Below are positions 15,973-24,221 of a stretch of DNA of 64,000 nucleotides, piece by piece. This DNA comes from Salinimicrobium soli. Its GTDB lineage: Bacteria > Bacteroidota > Bacteroidia > Flavobacteriales > Flavobacteriaceae. The stretch covers positions 558,001-622,000 of the forward strand of contig NZ_JBLUWW010000002.1 in assembly GCF_048323655.1 (NCBI RefSeq), in the 5' to 3' direction. Below the pieces are notes generated by a model. It worked only from the letters and a program-made list of their open reading frames with translations. It ran no database searches and was not told the DNA's origin. Both the position numbers and the translations under genes were made by a program. Numbering within the stretch: the stretch's first letter is position 1; the number at the start of each line of letters is the position of its first letter.

Positions 15973-16431
15973 ATGGCAATTCCCCTTAAAGACAAGATCT
16001 ATGTGTTATTACAGGGCATTGTCTTTTTGAGCTGGATTTTGCCGGTGGAGATCTTTACTTTTTCCCTTCCGGAAGTTTTAAGGATCGCAGCTGTTATTCT
16101 CACTTTGGCAGGTGCTTTCCTGATAGTGTTCGCTTTTATTCAATTGAATACTAAAATATCTCCTTTTCCCAGTCCGGTAAAAGGAGCAAAATTGGTGAGC
16201 TCGGGAGTCTATGCTTTTGTAAGACATCCAATTTACGCCGGAATACTTTATGTGGCTTTCGGACTTTCTCTTTGGATGGGGTCGGGGTACAAATTGCTGT
16301 TAACGCTGGTCTTGCTGCTGGTGTTCTGGTTCAAGACGAATTATGAAGAAGAGAGGTTGCAAAAGACCTTTCCGGAATATGAAGCCTACAGAGCCAAAAA
16401 GGGTAGATTTTTCCCTAAATTTAATCGTTGA
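15973..16431 (+). CDS. ICMT/PEMT-type membrane methyltransferase
   Basis: A 152-residue membrane protein of the isoprenylcysteine carboxyl methyltransferase/phospholipid methyltransferase group. It has about four hydrophobic segments and the conserved VSSGVYAFVRHPIYAGILY motif (near residues 75-93) plus a C-terminal NYEEERLQKTFPEYEAY. I chose the ATG at 15973, 4 bases after the TauE stop. In sulfur clusters such proteins may methylate thiols or quinone-type lipids; this is not established. Confidence 0.85.
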   Translation: MAIPLKDKIYVLLQGIVFLSWILPVEIFTFSLPEVLRIAAVILTLAGAFLIVFAFIQLNTKISPFPSPVKGAKLVSSGVYAFVRHPIYAGILYVAFGLSLWMGSGYKLLLTLVLLLVFWFKTNYEEERLQKTFPEYEAYRAKKGRFFPKFNR

Positions 16432-16448
16432 ACTTTACTTTCTGCTAC

Positions 16449-17750
16449 ATGGAAAACGTCGATTTTGCACGCCTGCAAATGGCCTTCACCCTTGGTTTTC
16501 ATATAATTTTTGCCTGTATAGGAATGGTTATGCCCTTCTTTATGGTGGTTTCTCATAAAAAGTGGCTCAATACCCGCAATCCGCTATACCTGGAGCTTAC
16601 CAAAGCCTGGCAGAAAGGGGTGGCCATCTTTTTTGTAACGGGAGCTGTGTCGGGAACAGCTCTTTCTTTTGAGTTAGGAATGTTGTGGCCCGAATTTATG
16701 AAGCACGCGGGTCCTATAATCGGGATGCCATTTTCCCTGGAAGGAGCCGCCTTCTTTGTGGAGGCAATTGCCCTGGGGTTCTATCTTTATGGCTGGGATA
16801 AACTCCCGGAGAAATTTCATTGGTTTACCGGAATAATAATCGGACTTTCGGGGGTGGCCTCCGGAATCCTGGTGGTTTCGGCCAACGGCTGGATGAATGC
16901 GCCTTCGGGTTTTGACTATATCAATGGAGAGTTTACCAATATTGATCCCGTACAGGCTTTTCTAAATCCTGCCTGGTTCACTCAGGCCCTTCACATGACG
17001 CTCGCAGCTTTTGTGGCTACCAGCTTTGCGGTGGCCGGAGTACATGCTTACCAGATATACAAGGGGAGAAGGATTGAACTGCACAAAAAGGCTTTTAAGA
17101 TCGCTATTGTATTTGGGGCTGTGGCGGCCATCCTACAACCAATTAGCGGCGACCTTTCTGCAAAGGACATTGCCAAACGTCAACCTGTGAAACTGGCCGC
17201 TATGGAGGCGCATTATGAAACCCAAAAGGGAGCACCTTTGTTCATTGGCGGAATTGTAAACGAGAAAGAGAAGGAGGTGAATTATAAAATAGAAATTCCG
17301 GGGGCACTTTCTTTTCTGGCCTTTGGAGATTTTGATGCAGAAGTAAAAGGATTGAATGCTTTTCCACAGGATGAACTCCCTCCTGTAGCCATAGTACATT
17401 ACGCTTTCCAGATCATGGTAGGACTGGGAACCCTGCTGATGCTTTCCGGCTTGTTCTATTTTTTAAGCACCCGAAAAAAGCATTGGCAAAGCAAAAAGAA
17501 ATACTGGCTGTTTTTCACCTTTTTGGCACCTCTGGGTTTTATAGCCCTCGAAGCAGGCTGGGTGGTCACTGAAGTAGGACGACAGCCATGGATCATTCAT
17601 AAGATCATGAGAACCAAAGACGCCGTAACTCCCATGCCGGGAATGGAATTTAGTTTCTATATGTATGTGCTGGTGTATGTCACCCTGGCCATCACTGTTA
17701 CCTGGCTAATGCGAAGACAGATAAAAGTATTGAATGCTTCAAAATATTAG
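16449..17750 (+). CDS. cydA: Cytochrome bd-type quinol oxidase subunit I, short Q-loop
   Basis: A 433-residue integral membrane subunit that binds the haems and quinol. The first helix holds the haem ligand His18 (FARLQMAFTLGFH), and the quinol-binding loop keeps KRQPVKLAAMEAHYET. At 433 residues (E. coli CydA has 522) it has the short Q-loop. The start is the ATG at 16449; an in-frame TTG at 16428 is unlikely. It oxidises quinol and reduces O2 with high affinity and is generally tolerant of sulfide and cyanide, which fits its operon with a sulfur exporter. CydB follows after 2 bases. Confidence 0.95.
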   Translation: MENVDFARLQMAFTLGFHIIFACIGMVMPFFMVVSHKKWLNTRNPLYLELTKAWQKGVAIFFVTGAVSGTALSFELGMLWPEFMKHAGPIIGMPFSLEGAAFFVEAIALGFYLYGWDKLPEKFHWFTGIIIGLSGVASGILVVSANGWMNAPSGFDYINGEFTNIDPVQAFLNPAWFTQALHMTLAAFVATSFAVAGVHAYQIYKGRRIELHKKAFKIAIVFGAVAAILQPISGDLSAKDIAKRQPVKLAAMEAHYETQKGAPLFIGGIVNEKEKEVNYKIEIPGALSFLAFGDFDAEVKGLNAFPQDELPPVAIVHYAFQIMVGLGTLLMLSGLFYFLSTRKKHWQSKKKYWLFFTFLAPLGFIALEAGWVVTEVGRQPWIIHKIMRTKDAVTPMPGMEFSFYMYVLVYVTLAITVTWLMRRQIKVLNASKY

Positions 17751-17752
17751 AT

Positions 17753-18793
17753 ATGCTTTACATAGTTCTTTTCTTCACATTTTTTTCCTTCTTTTTGTAT
17801 GTACTGCTGGGAGGAGCTGATTTTGGTGCAGGGATCATAGAACTTTTTGCTTCTCCAAAAGATAAAGAGACCGCTCGGAATATTTCTTACAGAGTGCTGG
17901 GGCCGGTATGGGAAGTCAACCATATATGGCTCATAATTTTGATCGTGATCCTCTGGGTAGCCTTTCCCGGTTATTTCAACGTGATCATGATCTATTTGCA
18001 CCTGCCTTTTGTACTAATCCTCCTGGGGATCACCCTGCGCGGGGTGGCTTTTATATTTCGGCATTATGATGCGGTGGTGGATAGATCGCAGGTGCTGTAT
18101 AACTGGATGTTTCGCATCTCCAGCTTTATCACCCCCATTTTCCTCGGAATGTCTTTTGGTGCATTAATAGGAGGAGAGATAATAATTACTGAGGATTATG
18201 CCGGGTACAGCTTTTTTGAAATTTTTATAGATCCGTGGCTCAATTACTTCACACTATTGGTAGGCCTTTTCTATGCAACATTATGTGCCTTTATGGCTTC
18301 AACTTTACTCATAGGAGAAACTCAAGGCGAAGCTCGGAAAATGTTCAGCAGAAAGTCTGCAAATTACACGCTGTTACTGGTGATCATTGGATTAATTCTC
18401 GTCGCTTACGGTTACTTTACGGAAGTTGAATTCATCCTTGACTTCATTACCAACCCTGTATCAATTGGCGCCATTGTATTGTCTGCCATCCTTTTGATCC
18501 CGCTGTGGAAGAGTATTCGTAAACAGAACCGAATATGGAGCCGCTGGCTCGCCGGAATACAGGTTGTCCTTGTGTTGTTTGCAGCTATTTATGCTCACTT
18601 TCCATATATCATCATTACTTCGGAAAAAGAACTAAGCCTGCTTGAAGGCGTGGCACCAGATGAGGTGATCTCCAACCTCGCGATCATGCTTATTATTGGT
18701 GGTGCTGTTATCCTGCCGGGGCTTTTCCATTTGATGAGATCTTTCAACATGATCAAGATCCTTGAAAAGGAAAAAGAGGAGATGAAGCCATAG
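17753..18793 (+). CDS. cydB: Cytochrome bd-type quinol oxidase subunit II
   Basis: A 346-residue membrane subunit with eight to nine hydrophobic helices. Family signatures include the early GGADFGAGIIEL (about residues 21-32) and a conserved PVWEVNHIWLI. It completes the bd oxidase with CydA, whose stop lies 2 bases upstream. No cydX-like small ORF follows. A 52-base gap separates it from the MBL hydrolase gene, so read-through is possible. Confidence 0.95.
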   Translation: MLYIVLFFTFFSFFLYVLLGGADFGAGIIELFASPKDKETARNISYRVLGPVWEVNHIWLIILIVILWVAFPGYFNVIMIYLHLPFVLILLGITLRGVAFIFRHYDAVVDRSQVLYNWMFRISSFITPIFLGMSFGALIGGEIIITEDYAGYSFFEIFIDPWLNYFTLLVGLFYATLCAFMASTLLIGETQGEARKMFSRKSANYTLLLVIIGLILVAYGYFTEVEFILDFITNPVSIGAIVLSAILLIPLWKSIRKQNRIWSRWLAGIQVVLVLFAAIYAHFPYIIITSEKELSLLEGVAPDEVISNLAIMLIIGGAVILPGLFHLMRSFNMIKILEKEKEEMKP

Positions 18794-18845
18794 CAGAAAA
18801 TCATTGGAAATTAGTACCTTAGAAATTGGTATTAAAATTCAGTAA

Positions 18846-19880
18846 ATGAACAGACGGTCTTTTGGTAAAAATCCTTCCGGGGAACGGCTTGAAAAGATAA
18901 AAAGATCGCCCAATTACAGAAACGGTGCATTTCAAAATGTAGAGCCAACTTCGGTCAATCCAAAAGATGTTTCGATGTTCAGGATACTGAAAAAGATGAT
19001 GTCCCGGCCAGATTCGGTGAAACCCTCCAATGAAGTGCCGCATGTAAGGACTAACCTGGAACAACTTTCTTCCAAATCGCCTGTAATTGTATGGTTTGGC
19101 CATTCCTCATATTTTATACATGTTGACAGATTTAATATTCTGGTTGATCCCGTTTTTAGCGGAAATGCTTCCCCCTTTCGTTTCTTCGGAAAAGCCTTTG
19201 ATGGTGCCGATTCTTATGAAGCTGAAGATTTTCCGAAGATAGATCTGCTGGTGTTAACACATGATCATTATGATCATTTGGATTGGCCGAGCATACGGGA
19301 ACTGGATCAAAAAGTTGAAAAAATCGTAACTTCTCTTGGAGTAGGTTCGCACCTGGAATATTGGGGTGTGGATCCTGAAAAGATCACTGAACTTGATTGG
19401 TGGGAAGGCACCAAATTATCTGAAGAAATAGAAATTAAAGCCACTCCTTCCCGACATTTTTCCGGTAGGGGATTAAAAAGGGTAAAAACCTTATGGTCTT
19501 CTTTTGTTATGGAAGTAAAAGGTTTTAAGCTCTTTATGGGTGGTGATTCCGGTTATGACGGTAGTTTTAAAAAGATCGGAGAGAAATTTGGTCCCTTCGA
19601 CCTCGCGTTCCTTGAATGCGGACAGTACGGGATCTATTGGCCACAGATACATATGTTTCCCGAACAAACCTTGATGGCCGCAAATGATCTCGATGCAGCA
19701 GTGCTTTTTCCCGTGCACTGGGGAAAGTTTGTGTTATCTACCCATCCATGGAATGAGTCGATATCAAGGTTGGCTGAAGCAGCAAACCGGGAAAAGAGAA
19801 AATTTGTAGCACCAAAAATCGGGGAGCCGTTCTATCTGGGAAAAGAATTTGAACAGGAAACCTGGTGGAATTTTATATGA
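18846..19880 (+). CDS. MBL-fold metallohydrolase, NAPE-PLD/UlaG-like
   Basis: A 344-residue metallo-beta-lactamase-fold protein. The metal-binding HxHxDH motif is VLTHDHYDHLDW; later ligands are in the FMGGDSGYDG strand and FPVHWGKF. The GHSSYFIHVDRFNILVDPVF entry is typical of NAPE-PLD/RomA/UlaG-type enzymes. No signal peptide is obvious. Its stop overlaps the next methyltransferase start (ATGA), so they are co-translated. The substrate is unknown; a role in phospholipid or ester turnover is possible. Confidence 0.9.
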   Translation: MNRRSFGKNPSGERLEKIKRSPNYRNGAFQNVEPTSVNPKDVSMFRILKKMMSRPDSVKPSNEVPHVRTNLEQLSSKSPVIVWFGHSSYFIHVDRFNILVDPVFSGNASPFRFFGKAFDGADSYEAEDFPKIDLLVLTHDHYDHLDWPSIRELDQKVEKIVTSLGVGSHLEYWGVDPEKITELDWWEGTKLSEEIEIKATPSRHFSGRGLKRVKTLWSSFVMEVKGFKLFMGGDSGYDGSFKKIGEKFGPFDLAFLECGQYGIYWPQIHMFPEQTLMAANDLDAAVLFPVHWGKFVLSTHPWNESISRLAEAANREKRKFVAPKIGEPFYLGKEFEQETWWNFI

Positions 19881-20500
19881 GTATTATGGAAACTAAAAAA
19901 GAACATTGGGACAAGGTATATGAGACCAAGCCCTGCACAGAAGTCAGTTGGTATGAACCTATGCCGGAAACTTCCCTGGCTTGTATTGCCGAGTGTAATT
20001 TGGAGAAAGATGCGGCGATCATTGATATAGGTGGTGGAGACAGTTTCCTTGCCGAATTCCTGGTGGCAAGGGAATTTACTGATGTCACTGTAGTGGATAT
20101 TTCAGAAAAAGCAATTGAGCGTGCAAAGGAAAGACTGGGCGAAAACGCTGAAAAGATCAACTGGATCGTCGCCGATGCAGTGACCTTTAATCCTGAGAAG
20201 AAGTATGACCTCTGGCACGATAGGGCCGCTTTCCATTTTTTGACAAAGGAGGAAGATGTGACTCAATATATGGAAACCGTGAAACGAGCTTTGAAACATG
20301 GAGGATTTGTCATTTTAGGGACTTTTTCAGAAAAAGGACCCACTCGCTGCAGCGGACTCGAAATAAAACAGTATTCGATAGGGCAGATGCAAAAATTATT
20401 TTCTGATGGCTTCATAACCATGAACTGCAAAAATGTAGATCACAAGACACCTTCGGGAGCAACGCAAAATTTCACTTTTTGCACCTTTAAGAAAGAATAA
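19877..20500 (+). CDS. Class I SAM-dependent methyltransferase
   Basis: About 207 residues counted from the ATG that overlaps the preceding stop (ATGA). SAM motif I is IIDIGGGDSFLAEFL and motif II is VTVVDISEKAI. The opening KEHWDKVYETKPCTEVSWYE is characteristic of a small-molecule or thiol methyltransferase-like family. Substrate unknown. It lies in a three-gene run with the MBL hydrolase upstream and another methyltransferase 42 bases downstream. Confidence 0.88.
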   Translation: MSIMETKKEHWDKVYETKPCTEVSWYEPMPETSLACIAECNLEKDAAIIDIGGGDSFLAEFLVAREFTDVTVVDISEKAIERAKERLGENAEKINWIVADAVTFNPEKKYDLWHDRAAFHFLTKEEDVTQYMETVKRALKHGGFVILGTFSEKGPTRCSGLEIKQYSIGQMQKLFSDGFITMNCKNVDHKTPSGATQNFTFCTFKKE

Positions 20501-20542
20501 GATTAAAAGCTCATCCACACTCACCATTCAAAAAAGAAAGAA

Positions 20543-21154
20543 ATGAAGAACTTTTGGGACGAACGTTACAGCAGCGATGAATACATCTATGGGGAATTTC
20601 CCAATGACTATCTGCAATCAAGACTGTCACAGTTTTATCCGGGAGAGATCCTTTTTGCTGCGGAAGGAGAAGGTAGAAATGCAGTTTATGCCGCGAAGGA
20701 TGCCTGGAAAGTAGCTGCCTTCGACATAAGCGGTGAAGCCAAAAAGAAGGCAGAAAGACTTGCAAAGAAGAACAAAGTACACATTGATTATAAAGTGGGA
20801 AACCTTCCCGAGCTGGGTTATGAAAATGAGGAATTTGATGCGGTGGGCCTTATATATGCTCATTTTCCAATAGAGGTAAGGGCCGAATACCATCGGCTTC
20901 TCATCTCTTATTTGCGACCCCATGGTCTGGTCTTTTTTGAAGGCTTCAGTAAAAAGCATAAGGTTTACCAGGAAAAGAATCCAAATGTGGGAGGCCCAAA
21001 AGATGAAGAGCTTCTATACTCGATGGAGGAGATCAAGCGGGACTTTGGAGGTCTTCATTTCATTGAACTTTACGAGGCAGAAGTAGACCTGCGTGAGGGG
21101 GAACATCATAATGGACTTGGAGCAGTAATTCGTTTTGTTGCACAGAAAAAATAA
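20543..21154 (+). CDS. Class I SAM-dependent methyltransferase, TehB/thiopurine-like
   Basis: A 203-residue methyltransferase. It opens with FWDERYSSDEYIYGEFPNDY, then motif I-like ILFAAEGEGRNAVYAA (with E-G-E-G instead of G-x-G-x-G) and AAFDISGEA. This pattern is typical of the TehB/TPMT-like group that methylates toxic anions or thiols. It ends the plus-strand run and is followed by a terminator. The proximity of two methyltransferases to sulfur genes hints at thiol or chalcogen detoxification, but that is inference. Confidence 0.87.
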   Translation: MKNFWDERYSSDEYIYGEFPNDYLQSRLSQFYPGEILFAAEGEGRNAVYAAKDAWKVAAFDISGEAKKKAERLAKKNKVHIDYKVGNLPELGYENEEFDAVGLIYAHFPIEVRAEYHRLLISYLRPHGLVFFEGFSKKHKVYQEKNPNVGGPKDEELLYSMEEIKRDFGGLHFIELYEAEVDLREGEHHNGLGAVIRFVAQKK

Positions 21155-21160
21155 AAAGAA

Positions 21161-21185
21161 AGCCTGCAAGGTTATTCTGCAGGCT
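21161..21185. terminator. Terminator between convergent methyltransferase and TlpA genes
   Basis: AGCCTGCA pairs perfectly with TGCAGGCT around a 9-base loop, with an A-rich stretch upstream. It serves the plus-strand gene ending at 21154 and the minus-strand gene ending at 21214. Confidence 0.6.
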
Positions 21186-21213
21186 ATCTTAGATTGTAAG
21201 GGCAACAGTTCTT

Positions 21214-21807
21214 TTATTGCAGCTTCTTGAGGAATTGTTTAAAATCTTTCGTGTCAAAATCTCCCATCCCGAGATGAGTGAGAGCCAGGTTCCCATCAGA
21301 GTCGATCACATAAGTGGTAGGAATACTGTTGGAGGAGTACATTTGAGGAATAGGCCCCGCCACCTGGTAGATCTCAAAGTCAAATCCTTTATTCTTTCTG
21401 AAATTTTTAGCTTTTTCAAAGTCCTGATCTAAAGAAAGCATGATGAACTCCACATTGTCATCTTTTACTTCCCGGTAAAGATTGTTAATGCCCGGCATCT
21501 CCGCAATACAGGGAGGACACCAGGTAGCCCAGAAATTCAGGAAAATGACCTTCCCCTCAAACTGCTTCATATTTACTCTCTCCTCTCTGGAATTTATCAG
21601 GTTGAGGTCCAGTACCGCAGCTTTTGAAGGCATAGCGGCAGCTATTTCTGCTTTTTCTTCAGTGTCAGGGTTCATGAGTCCGGTAGCCAGGATACCTCTT
21701 TGCAAAAAACCGAATACCTCGGCGTGAAGTCCGGTGGCAAAAAGGCCCATAAAAACAGCTCCTATAATTCCGTATTCGATTAAATTCTTCTTCAGTTTCT
21801 TATTCAT
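21214..21807 (-). CDS. TlpA-family thioredoxin-like protein, membrane-anchored
   Basis: About 197 residues with an N-terminal membrane anchor (IIGAVFMGLFATGLHAEVF) followed by a periplasmic thioredoxin domain with the active site FWATWCPPCIAEMP. I chose the ATG at 21807 (MNKKLKKNL), which leaves 22 bases after the DsrE stop; an upstream in-frame start would overlap that gene. It probably reduces disulfides or persulfides of the exported partners encoded with it (DsrE-like protein, small Cys-His protein). Confidence 0.9.
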   Translation of the reverse strand: MNKKLKKNLIEYGIIGAVFMGLFATGLHAEVFGFLQRGILATGLMNPDTEEKAEIAAAMPSKAAVLDLNLINSREERVNMKQFEGKVIFLNFWATWCPPCIAEMPGINNLYREVKDDNVEFIMLSLDQDFEKAKNFRKNKGFDFEIYQVAGPIPQMYSSNSIPTTYVIDSDGNLALTHLGMGDFDTKDFKQFLKKLQ

Positions 21808-21829
21808 AGTAAAAGTTTTAGATTGAGGT

Positions 21830-22258
21830 TTAAAGTTCAATACTCAGGTATCCTTTCTTTTGAAGTTCAAAATTGTGAAGGATACCATTTTCTACCACCC
21901 TCAAGGTTTCAGGAAGACCTGATCTTTTTACATTAAATTTCTTCAGAGAAAATCCACAGGCATTAATGATGACACCTGCTTTTTCAGCTTTTTGAAGAAA
22001 GCCGTTCATCATCTCCTTATTGGTGAGGTCCTGTACAGCCTTACCACATACTACAACCTGGAATTCCCCGAATTTTTCCCCGTCTTGTGCAGCAAGTTCT
22101 TCTGCTGCTAAAAGAATTGGTTTTAATTGAGGCACGCTACGGGTTAGAACCACGTAATTTATATGATCTGCATGTTCTTCGTGGTCAGTCTGTGCCTGTA
22201 AAAGATTGGTAAAAAGGCTGAGGATAACTGCGAAACTTGCTAAAAGAATATTTTTCAT
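21830..22258 (-). CDS. Exported DsrE/F-like protein
   Basis: A 142-residue protein with a signal peptide (MKNILLASFAVILSLFTNLLQA) and a DsrE/DsrF-like domain. Cys residues sit in VVVCGKAV and in IINACGFSL, the latter where DsrE-type persulfide carriers have their conserved cysteine. DsrE-type proteins pass sulfane sulfur between partners; an exported version would act in the periplasm. The start overlaps the DoxX gene by 4 bases and TlpA follows, so the three form one unit. Confidence 0.87.
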   Translation of the reverse strand: MKNILLASFAVILSLFTNLLQAQTDHEEHADHINYVVLTRSVPQLKPILLAAEELAAQDGEKFGEFQVVVCGKAVQDLTNKEMMNGFLQKAEKAGVIINACGFSLKKFNVKRSGLPETLRVVENGILHNFELQKKGYLSIEL

Positions 22259-22662
22259 TTGTTATTGTTTTTTGGATTGTTAAAATCATTGATAATAAAA
22301 AAGGTCAGGCCACCCAGGATCGCGATATTCTTAAAAAGCGGACCTAAGGTGGTGATCTGTCCTACCTGTACAGTCAAGGTAATGGGGATCAATACTGCCG
22401 CAAGAATTATGGCGGCCCATTTGGTTTTGAAGCCTATAAGTAGTCCGAGTCCTGCAATAAACATTACAACACCCGAGGCGAGTACCAGGATCTCTGGTTC
22501 TCCAAAGAAATAAGCGATCCCTTTGAACCTGGCCTGTTCAATACGCTGCACGGTTTGCTCCACTTTTACTATGTGGCTGAAACTGGCAACTAAAAAGATC
22601 CCGCTTAACATCATTCGGAATACCTGTATTGAACGACGGTTCACTAAAATTTTAGTGGTCAT
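22255..22662 (-). CDS. DoxX-like membrane protein
   Basis: A 135-residue protein with four transmembrane segments (about 13-30, 56-76, 82-99 and 105-122), matching the DoxX/DoxD-like family. DoxD is the quinone-reducing subunit of archaeal thiosulfate:quinone oxidoreductase, and bacterial DoxX proteins are found with oxidative and thiol stress systems. With the coupled DsrE and TlpA genes it could feed electrons from sulfane sulfur to the quinone pool. That function is inferred. Confidence 0.85.
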   Translation of the reverse strand: MTTKILVNRRSIQVFRMMLSGIFLVASFSHIVKVEQTVQRIEQARFKGIAYFFGEPEILVLASGVVMFIAGLGLLIGFKTKWAAIILAAVLIPITLTVQVGQITTLGPLFKNIAILGGLTFFIINDFNNPKNNNK

Positions 22663-22757
22663 TAAAATAAAATAAGAGGATTAATGAATTTGGCCTTCCG
22701 CAGAACACAAGCGTAACTGCAGAGATCGGCCCTGATTAATTTATATACGGAAGTCTA

Positions 22758-23105
22758 TCAGACTTTGGGAGGCGGATAGAATTTTTCCCTGGGGGTAGAA
22801 AAAATTCCGGGAGTCTGATAATTGTATTTGCGGAAGTTATCTTCTTGCAATACCCAAACCCATTCTGCGATCTTATGATCAAAAACTGTATGGCACAGAT
22901 AGTCAAATTCAAAAATCTGATGAGCAGAGGCAGTTGCAATTTTTTCTGCCGTATTACTTATCACAGACTTTTTATGACACAATTTATTCACCAGGGTCAC
23001 TTCTGATGAATTCTGGAATACACTAAATAATCGGGCATCTATAGTTATCATTTTTCCGAGGAAAATGACAACAAGAAGAATTGCTATGTGGCTTTTAATT
23101 TGCAC
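22758..23105 (-). CDS. Small exported protein with two Cys-His motifs, uncharacterised
   Basis: A 115-residue protein if it starts at the GTG at 23105, giving MQIKSH followed by the hydrophobic IAILLVVIFL, a plausible signal peptide. The frame also has an ATG at 23132, but the promoter of module C (-7 at 23121-23114) would place transcription start downstream of it. The mature part has two Cys-His pairs (KLCHKK and DYLCHTVF) and a PPPKV C-terminus. No family was recognised. It is the first gene of a likely unit with DoxX, DsrE and TlpA, 95 bp upstream of DoxX. Confidence 0.6.
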   Translation of the reverse strand: MQIKSHIAILLVVIFLGKMITIDARLFSVFQNSSEVTLVNKLCHKKSVISNTAEKIATASAHQIFEFDYLCHTVFDHKIAEWVWVLQEDNFRKYNYQTPGIFSTPREKFYPPPKV

Positions 23106-23113
23106 GAAGAGAA

Positions 23114-23157
23114 CAAATATAATTAGGAGCATTTAAAGCTTGTGTTACAAATGTTAC
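23114..23157 (-). promoter_or_regulatory. Operator-promoter module C (small exported protein-DoxX-DsrE-TlpA)
   Basis: Reading the minus strand, GTAACATTTGTAAC (23157-23144) matches the operator of modules A and B with one half-site mismatch. The -7 element TATATTTG (23121-23114) begins exactly 36 bases after the operator start. Transcription would start near 23110. Confidence 0.7.
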
Positions 23158-23251
23158 ATAGACGGTGTTTAAATATGGAATTCTTTAGTGTAAACGGGAT
23201 TTTCTATATTTAGGTCAAATAAATACCTGGGGATTTTACAGCTTTTTGAGT

Positions 23252-23295
23252 GTAACTCTTGTTACTGCGGTAAGTGTATGAAAAATGTATTTTTG
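23252..23295 (+). promoter_or_regulatory. Operator-promoter module B (desaturase-MBL/rhodanese-DUF3703)
   Basis: GTAACTCTTGTTAC (23252-23265), a perfect 5-4-5 palindrome, is followed by the -7 element TATTTTTG at 23288-23295, 36 bases from operator start. The start codon (TTG at 23315) lies about 20 bases further on. Modules B and C share one divergent intergenic region. Confidence 0.75.
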
Positions 23296-23314
23296 TGCTC
23301 GAAAATTTTAAGGA

Positions 23315-24217
23315 TTGAGTAAGTATTTAGAAATAATCAAGAATTCTTTTTCGGGGTATTTTAATTATCTTGTTGAAGAGATAACAAATCCCGGCTGGAC
23401 CAATTATTTCTATTTGCTGGTAGGTTTGTCCCTTCTGGTTTGGTTGCTTGAAATAATTATTCCGTGGCGAAAAGATCAAAAGATCTTTAGAAAAGGATTC
23501 TGGTTGGACAGCTTTTATATTCTGTTCAATTTTTTCCTTTTTTCGCTCATTGGATATAATGCGCTTTCGAATGTTGGAGTAGAGTTATTTTCTGATTTCC
23601 TGGCCATGTTCGGAATGAATAATATTGTTGCCATTGAGGTCAGTCATTTCCCGGTTTGGGTGCAATTGCTCATCATGTTTGTGGTGGCCGATTTCATTCA
23701 GTGGAATGTGCACCGGCAGTTGCATAAACGCAGTTGGTTGTGGGAATTCCATAAGGTGCATCATTCGGTAAAAGAGATGGGCTTTGCCGCCCAGTTTAGG
23801 TTCCATTTTATGGAAACCATTATTTATAAATCTATACAGTATATTCCGCTGGCCATGATAGGCTTTGGAATAGAAGAGTTTTTTGTGGTGCATATGCTGA
23901 GTGTTTTGATCGGCCATATAAATCACGCCAATGTGGGCTGGAGCTACGGAAAGCTTGGATATATTTTTAATAATCCGAAAATGCATATCTGGCATCACTC
24001 CAGAGCTCTTCCGGAAGAATTTCCATACGGAATGAATTTCGGAATAAGTTTAAGCCTGTGGGATTACCTTTTTGGAACTGCCTGTATTCCGCAGAAGAGA
24101 GGAGATATAGAACTGGGGTTTGAAGGTGATGAGCAGTTCCCCGAAGATTTTAAAGGTCACCTCTGGGTGCCTTTTCAGAAGAACAAAGAATTGATCAAAC
24201 AGAGAATAAAAAATTAA
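23315..24217 (+). CDS. Sterol desaturase/fatty acid hydroxylase family membrane protein
   Basis: A 300-residue membrane protein with the histidine-box motifs of the di-iron fatty acid hydroxylase superfamily: HRQLHKRSWLWEFHKVHHSV near residue 132, GHINHANVGW and HIWHHSR. It has about four hydrophobic helices. The start is a TTG (no in-frame ATG upstream before a stop). Substrates in this family include sterols, hydrocarbons and lipids. It is first in an operon with the sulfur dioxygenase-like gene, 4 bases upstream of it, an association whose meaning is not known. Confidence 0.88.
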   Translation: MSKYLEIIKNSFSGYFNYLVEEITNPGWTNYFYLLVGLSLLVWLLEIIIPWRKDQKIFRKGFWLDSFYILFNFFLFSLIGYNALSNVGVELFSDFLAMFGMNNIVAIEVSHFPVWVQLLIMFVVADFIQWNVHRQLHKRSWLWEFHKVHHSVKEMGFAAQFRFHFMETIIYKSIQYIPLAMIGFGIEEFFVVHMLSVLIGHINHANVGWSYGKLGYIFNNPKMHIWHHSRALPEEFPYGMNFGISLSLWDYLFGTACIPQKRGDIELGFEGDEQFPEDFKGHLWVPFQKNKELIKQRIKN

Positions 24218-24221
24218 TAGT

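Noticed and set aside
22704..22717. Fourth copy of the module operator upstream of DoxX
   Set aside because: The minus-strand sequence GTTACGCTTGTGTT matches only 7 of 10 half-site positions, and there is no TAnnTTTG 36 bases further on. Probably chance.
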